Shown piece by piece: positions 60,874-64,000 of a stretch of 64,000 bases of DNA. The notes beneath the pieces were generated by a model. It was not told the DNA's origin. It searched no databases and worked only from the letters and a program-made list of their open reading frames with translations. The position numbers and the translations under genes are program-made. Within the stretch, counting starts at the first letter, position 1, and the number at the start of each line of letters is the position of its first letter. Source of the DNA: Roseburia sp. GTDB taxonomy: Bacteria > Bacillota > Clostridia > Lachnospirales > Lachnospiraceae. The stretch is taken from NCBI GenBank assembly GCA_003483745.1, contig DMYD01000016.1, forward strand, positions 1,412 to 65,411, written 5' to 3'.

Positions 60874-62058
60874 TTATATATTCTTTTCATTTCCAAGAAA
60901 AATGTTCATATATTTTGCATAAGCGGCAAATGCAGACGGGATAGCATATTTTTCTTTTGCATCTTCTGCATTTACAAATAATAAATCATCTTTTTGGCTT
61001 CCACTCTGTACCTGTTGCCGCATTTCCGGTTCCTCCACACGGATTACATAACCTGTCATGTGCCATTCGATATGAGAAAAAATATGTTTTGCCTCACCTA
61101 ACGGCTGAATACGGATTGGCGCATATCCCATCTGTTTTACGAGCGATACTACTTCCTCCTGTCCCATACTTCCTTCCACATTCGGAAGCTCATACAGCCC
61201 TGCTAAAAGTCCCTTTTGCGGTCTTTTCCGGATTGCAACCTTATCATCATCTCTTAAGATCAAAACCGTTTTTTCTTCGATCTTACGCGGTTTTGCCTTG
61301 CTCTTGACCGGTATCTGTCCGATCAGTCCCTGTTTTTTTGCCTCACATAAGTCCTTCCACGGACATTCCTCACATAGCGGTGCACCATTTGGCACACAGA
61401 CAGTTGCTCCTAATTCCATGAGCGCCTGATTAAATGCACCGGCAAGATTCTGGTGATATACCTGCATCCTCAGATCATCTGCATCCTCCATCCATGAAAA
61501 AACATTTTTCTCATTTCTGTCACTTGACCCATGCATCAGTTTTTCTAATAATGTTTCCATCTGATTCCGAAAAGACTGTTTCATAATATCCGTGTCATCC
61601 GCGGAGACACGTGTCAAAACACGAAGTACATTTCCATCGACTGCCGGAACCGGGATTCCGTATGCGATAGATGCAATCGCACCTGCCGTATAATGACCAA
61701 TCCCCTTAAGTTTCAACAACTTCTCATAATCTGCCGGAAGTTGTCCACCATAGTTTTCCACAACTTCCACAGCCGCTTTTTGCATGTTCCTGACACGGTT
61801 ATAATAACCTAACCCCTCCCAAAGCTTTAAAAGTTCATCCTCCGGACACACTGCAAGTGCCTTTGCATCCGGCAGTGTCGTGGTAAACCGCTCAAAATAC
61901 GGCTTTACCGCCTCCACTCTCGTCTGCTGGAGCATGATCTCCGAAACCCACACCCGGTATGGCGTCGGTTCTTCACGCCACGGCAATACACGTGCATGAT
62001 TTAAAAACCACTGCAATAACGGGGATACCAGTTGCTCTAAGTCGTAATCTTTTAACAT
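60874..62058 (-). CDS. mutY: A/G-specific adenine glycosylase MutY
   Basis: 394 residues. Catalytic Glu40 in SEIMLQQTRVEAV, helix-hairpin-helix LKGIGHYTAGAIASIAYG, catalytic Asp141 in PAVDGNVLRVLTR. The [4Fe-4S] cysteines lie in VCVPNGAPLCEECPWKDLCE. A C-terminal NUDIX-like MutY_C domain (RPQKGLLAGLYELPNVEG) recognises 8-oxoguanine. It removes adenine paired with 8-oxoguanine. Length is slightly above E. coli MutY (350). Confidence 0.96.
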   Translation of the reverse strand: MLKDYDLEQLVSPLLQWFLNHARVLPWREEPTPYRVWVSEIMLQQTRVEAVKPYFERFTTTLPDAKALAVCPEDELLKLWEGLGYYNRVRNMQKAAVEVVENYGGQLPADYEKLLKLKGIGHYTAGAIASIAYGIPVPAVDGNVLRVLTRVSADDTDIMKQSFRNQMETLLEKLMHGSSDRNEKNVFSWMEDADDLRMQVYHQNLAGAFNQALMELGATVCVPNGAPLCEECPWKDLCEAKKQGLIGQIPVKSKAKPRKIEEKTVLILRDDDKVAIRKRPQKGLLAGLYELPNVEGSMGQEEVVSLVKQMGYAPIRIQPLGEAKHIFSHIEWHMTGYVIRVEEPEMRQQVQSGSQKDDLLFVNAEDAKEKYAIPSAFAAYAKYMNIFLGNEKNI

Positions 62059-62131
62059 GTAAATCTCAAACTTTCTTTATTATATAATCTCCATATCACA
62101 CCATCGGCCAGTTTTAGCGAACATTCCGTTA

Positions 62132-63307
62132 CTATAAGTCAAACTGGCTGACAAATACTGCTATCTTCTCTAAGCATTTTTTAATAATGTCTTTGGAATA
62201 AGCATAAGAACAGCGGATGTAGCCCTCTGCACAATTTCCAAATGCGTCTCCCGGAATGACTGCTACTTTCTGCTCCTGTAACAGACGGCTGCAAAATTCC
62301 ATGCTGGTAAGTCCTGTTTTTTTGATCGACGGGAATACATAAAATGCGCCTTCCGGTTCCGTCACCTCAAGCCCCATATTTTTAAATCCATCCACCATGA
62401 TCCTTCGTCTTTCATCGTATTCTTTACGCATCACATCGATCTCTTCGTCACGAACAGGACTTGTCAGTGCTTCAAGGGCTGCCACCTGTGATGTCGTTCC
62501 TGCAGACATCGTCGTAAACTGATGGATCTTATTCATATGAAAAATAACTTCTGCCGGACCTGCTGCAATACCCATACGCCAGCCAGTCATCGCAAATGCT
62601 TTTGAAAAACCATTTAATACCACACAACGCTCATACATATCCGGCAAGGCTGCAATAGATGCATGTTTTTTGCCATAGGTCAGTTCTGCATAAATCTCAT
62701 CTGTGATCACAAAAATATCATGTGCGATCACAACCTCACGGATCGCTTCTAAATCCTCTTTCTCCATAATCGCTCCGGTAGGGTTGTTCGGAAATGAGAT
62801 CAGAAGTACCTTTGTTTTGTCTGTAATTTTTTCTTCGAGTTCTTCCTTCGTCAGGCGGAATTTATTCTCTGCCTTTAATGGGATGGAAACCGGAATGCCG
62901 CCACACAATTCCACACACGGAATATAGGAAACATAGCAAGGTTCCACAACCAGCACTTCGTCCCCCGGATCAACAAGTGCACGAAGTGCCAGATCGATTC
63001 CTTCACTCGCCCCCATTGTGATCAGAATCTCATTTTCCCTGTCATAATGAAGTCCAAACTTTTCCAGATATTCTGCAGCTGCCGCACGAAGTTCTACCGT
63101 ACCACGGTTGTCTGTATACTTTGTTTCCCCTCTTTTAATTGAGGCTATCGCTGCCTCCCTGACATGCTCCGGTGTCGGAAAATCCGGCTCGCCGACACCA
63201 AGTGACAATGCTCCCTCCATCGTATTTGCAATATCAAAAAAGTCCTTGATCCCTGAATCCGGCATCTCCTTTACTACCTTAGATAAGTATGATTTGCTTG
63301 TGCCCAT
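62132..63307 (-). CDS. Class I/II pyridoxal-phosphate aminotransferase
   Basis: 391 residues from ATG 63305-63307 (AGAGGAAAA upstream); an in-frame start 30 bp earlier is rejected. Fold type I motifs: SLGVGEPDFPTPEHV, ITMGASEGIDLALRA, SFPNNPTGAIMEKEDLE, TDEIYAEL, and the PLP lysine Lys236 in LNGFSKAFAMTGWRMG. It resembles PatA/aspartate-aromatic aminotransferases; substrate not determined. Divergent from crt. Confidence 0.92.
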   Translation of the reverse strand: MGTSKSYLSKVVKEMPDSGIKDFFDIANTMEGALSLGVGEPDFPTPEHVREAAIASIKRGETKYTDNRGTVELRAAAAEYLEKFGLHYDRENEILITMGASEGIDLALRALVDPGDEVLVVEPCYVSYIPCVELCGGIPVSIPLKAENKFRLTKEELEEKITDKTKVLLISFPNNPTGAIMEKEDLEAIREVVIAHDIFVITDEIYAELTYGKKHASIAALPDMYERCVVLNGFSKAFAMTGWRMGIAAGPAEVIFHMNKIHQFTTMSAGTTSQVAALEALTSPVRDEEIDVMRKEYDERRRIMVDGFKNMGLEVTEPEGAFYVFPSIKKTGLTSMEFCSRLLQEQKVAVIPGDAFGNCAEGYIRCSYAYSKDIIKKCLEKIAVFVSQFDL

Positions 63308-63402
63308 GGTTTTTCCTCTTTTCTGTTTCTTTGTCAAAATATCATACCACCTATCATAGCACTTTTTCTACCGAATTTATAGTGAATTTTTCCCATAATC
63401 TA

Positions 63403-63431
63403 TTGACAAATTCTAGGAAAAGCTGTACGCT
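63403..63431 (+). promoter_or_regulatory. Likely promoter of crt
   Basis: A perfect TTGACA (63403-63408) with 17 bp to TACGCT (63426-63431), about 50 bp before the ATG. The -10 is poor; TATTAA at 63431-63436 is an alternative with too long a spacer. Confidence 0.45.
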
Positions 63432-63486
63432 ATTAATAACGTATATTGTTAATTTTTTATCAAACTATTCAGGAGGGTTCCAAACG

Positions 63487-64000
63487 ATGAGCGATTTTAA
63501 CAATTTAAAACTGGAAGTTGCTGAGGAGATTGCTGTTCTTACAATTTCAAGACCAGCAGCATTAAATGCATTAAACAGTGAGACATTAGACGAGTTAAAC
63601 ACAGCATTAACTGAGATTGAAGCAAGAGATGACATCAAAGTTGTTATCTTAACCGGCGGTCCTGACAAAAAAGGCAACGAATTCAAATCTTTCGTAGCAG
63701 GTGCTGATATTTCTGAGATGGTAAACTTTACCGCAGCTGAAGCAAGAGCTTTCGGTATGAGAGCTTCCGTACCATTCTTCAAATTAATGAACATGCGTCA
63801 GGTAACGATCGCAGCTGTTAATGGTTTTGCACTTGGCGGTGGATGTGAGATCTCCATGGCATGTGATATCCGTATCGCATCTGACAACGCTACTTTCGCA
63901 CAGCCAGAGACAGGTCTTGGAATCATTCCTGGATTCGGCGGTACACAGAGACTTGCCCGTTTAGTAGGCATGGGACGCGCAAAAGAGATGATCTTTACCT
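63487..64000 (+). CDS. crt: Enoyl-CoA hydratase/crotonase (3' end beyond window)
   Basis: The first 171 codons of a crotonase, with AGGAGGG 7 bp before the ATG. Crotonase-fold motifs: SRPAALNALN, FVAGADISEM (oxyanion-hole segment), ALGGGCEISMACDIRIAS with Glu121, and QPETGLGIIPGFGGTQRL with Glu141, the two catalytic glutamates. The family hydrates crotonyl-CoA reversibly. In butyrate producers crt is usually followed by hbd, bcd and etf genes, which would lie to the right. Codon use is strongly biased toward common codons, suggesting high expression. Confidence 0.94.
   Translation, partial: MSDFNNLKLEVAEEIAVLTISRPAALNALNSETLDELNTALTEIEARDDIKVVILTGGPDKKGNEFKSFVAGADISEMVNFTAAEARAFGMRASVPFFKLMNMRQVTIAAVNGFALGGGCEISMACDIRIASDNATFAQPETGLGIIPGFGGTQRLARLVGMGRAKEMIFT

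Overview
This is a chromosomal window from a low-to-moderate G+C Firmicute. It most resembles the Lachnospiraceae, close to Roseburia/Agathobacter. The evidence is the gene content: a Roseburia-type beta-mannan side-chain/oligosaccharide cluster (GH113, phosphomutase, GH36), an mgl-type sugar ABC operon with a YesM/YesN two-component system, a C_GCAxxG_C_C protein, a spore cortex-lytic (SleC-like) enzyme, a glmS ribozyme, BspA-like repeats on a giant secreted protein, and at the right edge a crotonase gene of the kind that opens butyrate operons. The species assignment is inference. I saw no rRNA, tRNA, CRISPR array, transposase or prophage gene.

Layout. 1-6 kb: GH36 alpha-galactosidase (cut by the left edge), phosphomutase and GH113 mannanase-like hydrolase on the minus strand, with a divergent AraC regulator. 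6-14 kb: CPBP protease, CapA-like protein, a PadR-HAAS-DUF4097 envelope operon, adenine deaminase and a secreted DUF1002 protein. 14-18.5 kb: lipase-like hydrolase, soluble MCP-like coiled coil, recJ and truA. 18.6-22.3 kb: SleC-like protein on the plus strand, then glmS with its ribozyme. 22.3-33 kb: a sugar sensing and uptake block (mglBAC, a small membrane protein, YesN-type regulator, YesM-type kinase, a membrane-anchored binding protein, a second lipoprotein binding protein, an unknown protein). 33-37.3 kb: purE-purM-purN-purD and a C_GCAxxG_C_C gene. 37.3-42 kb: M29 peptidase, HD hydrolase, DUF6142-like membrane protein, VanZ and pyrE. 42-45.6 kb: secreted serpin, ECF sigma factor, anti-sigma-like protein, a decayed 51-codon gene and a lipoprotein. 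45.7-51.3 kb: one 1855-residue secreted multidomain protein. 51.4-54.4 kb: a large palindromic element, an XRE regulator and a pRiA4b-ORF3/SEC-C protein. 54.5-60.3 kb: polysaccharide deacetylase, an ABC exporter pair, a DUF4190 protein, a glycosyltransferase and UDP-galactopyranose mutase. 60.3-64 kb: structured non-coding sequence, mutY, an aminotransferase and crt (cut by the right edge).

How the genes work together. The left cluster would strip galactose from and shorten manno-oligosaccharides and isomerise the sugar phosphate. The mgl block couples sugar import to a sensor that seems to use its own tethered binding protein, a three-component arrangement. The pur genes plus pyrE and adenine deaminase cover nucleotide synthesis and salvage. 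Several genes (deacetylase, glycosyltransferase, Glf, VanZ, CapA, giant protein, serpin) concern the cell surface and its contact with the host.

The least explained material is non-coding. The main items are: a roughly 280-nt leader of glf that appears to fold into a multibranched structure; a 309-bp nested palindrome at 51.5-51.8 kb; a repeat carrying its own ribosome-binding site in front of two unrelated genes; an inverted repeat pair flanking glmS; and a row of hairpins downstream of mutY. Coordinates, motifs and hairpins were read by eye from the sequence; no database search or folding program was run.
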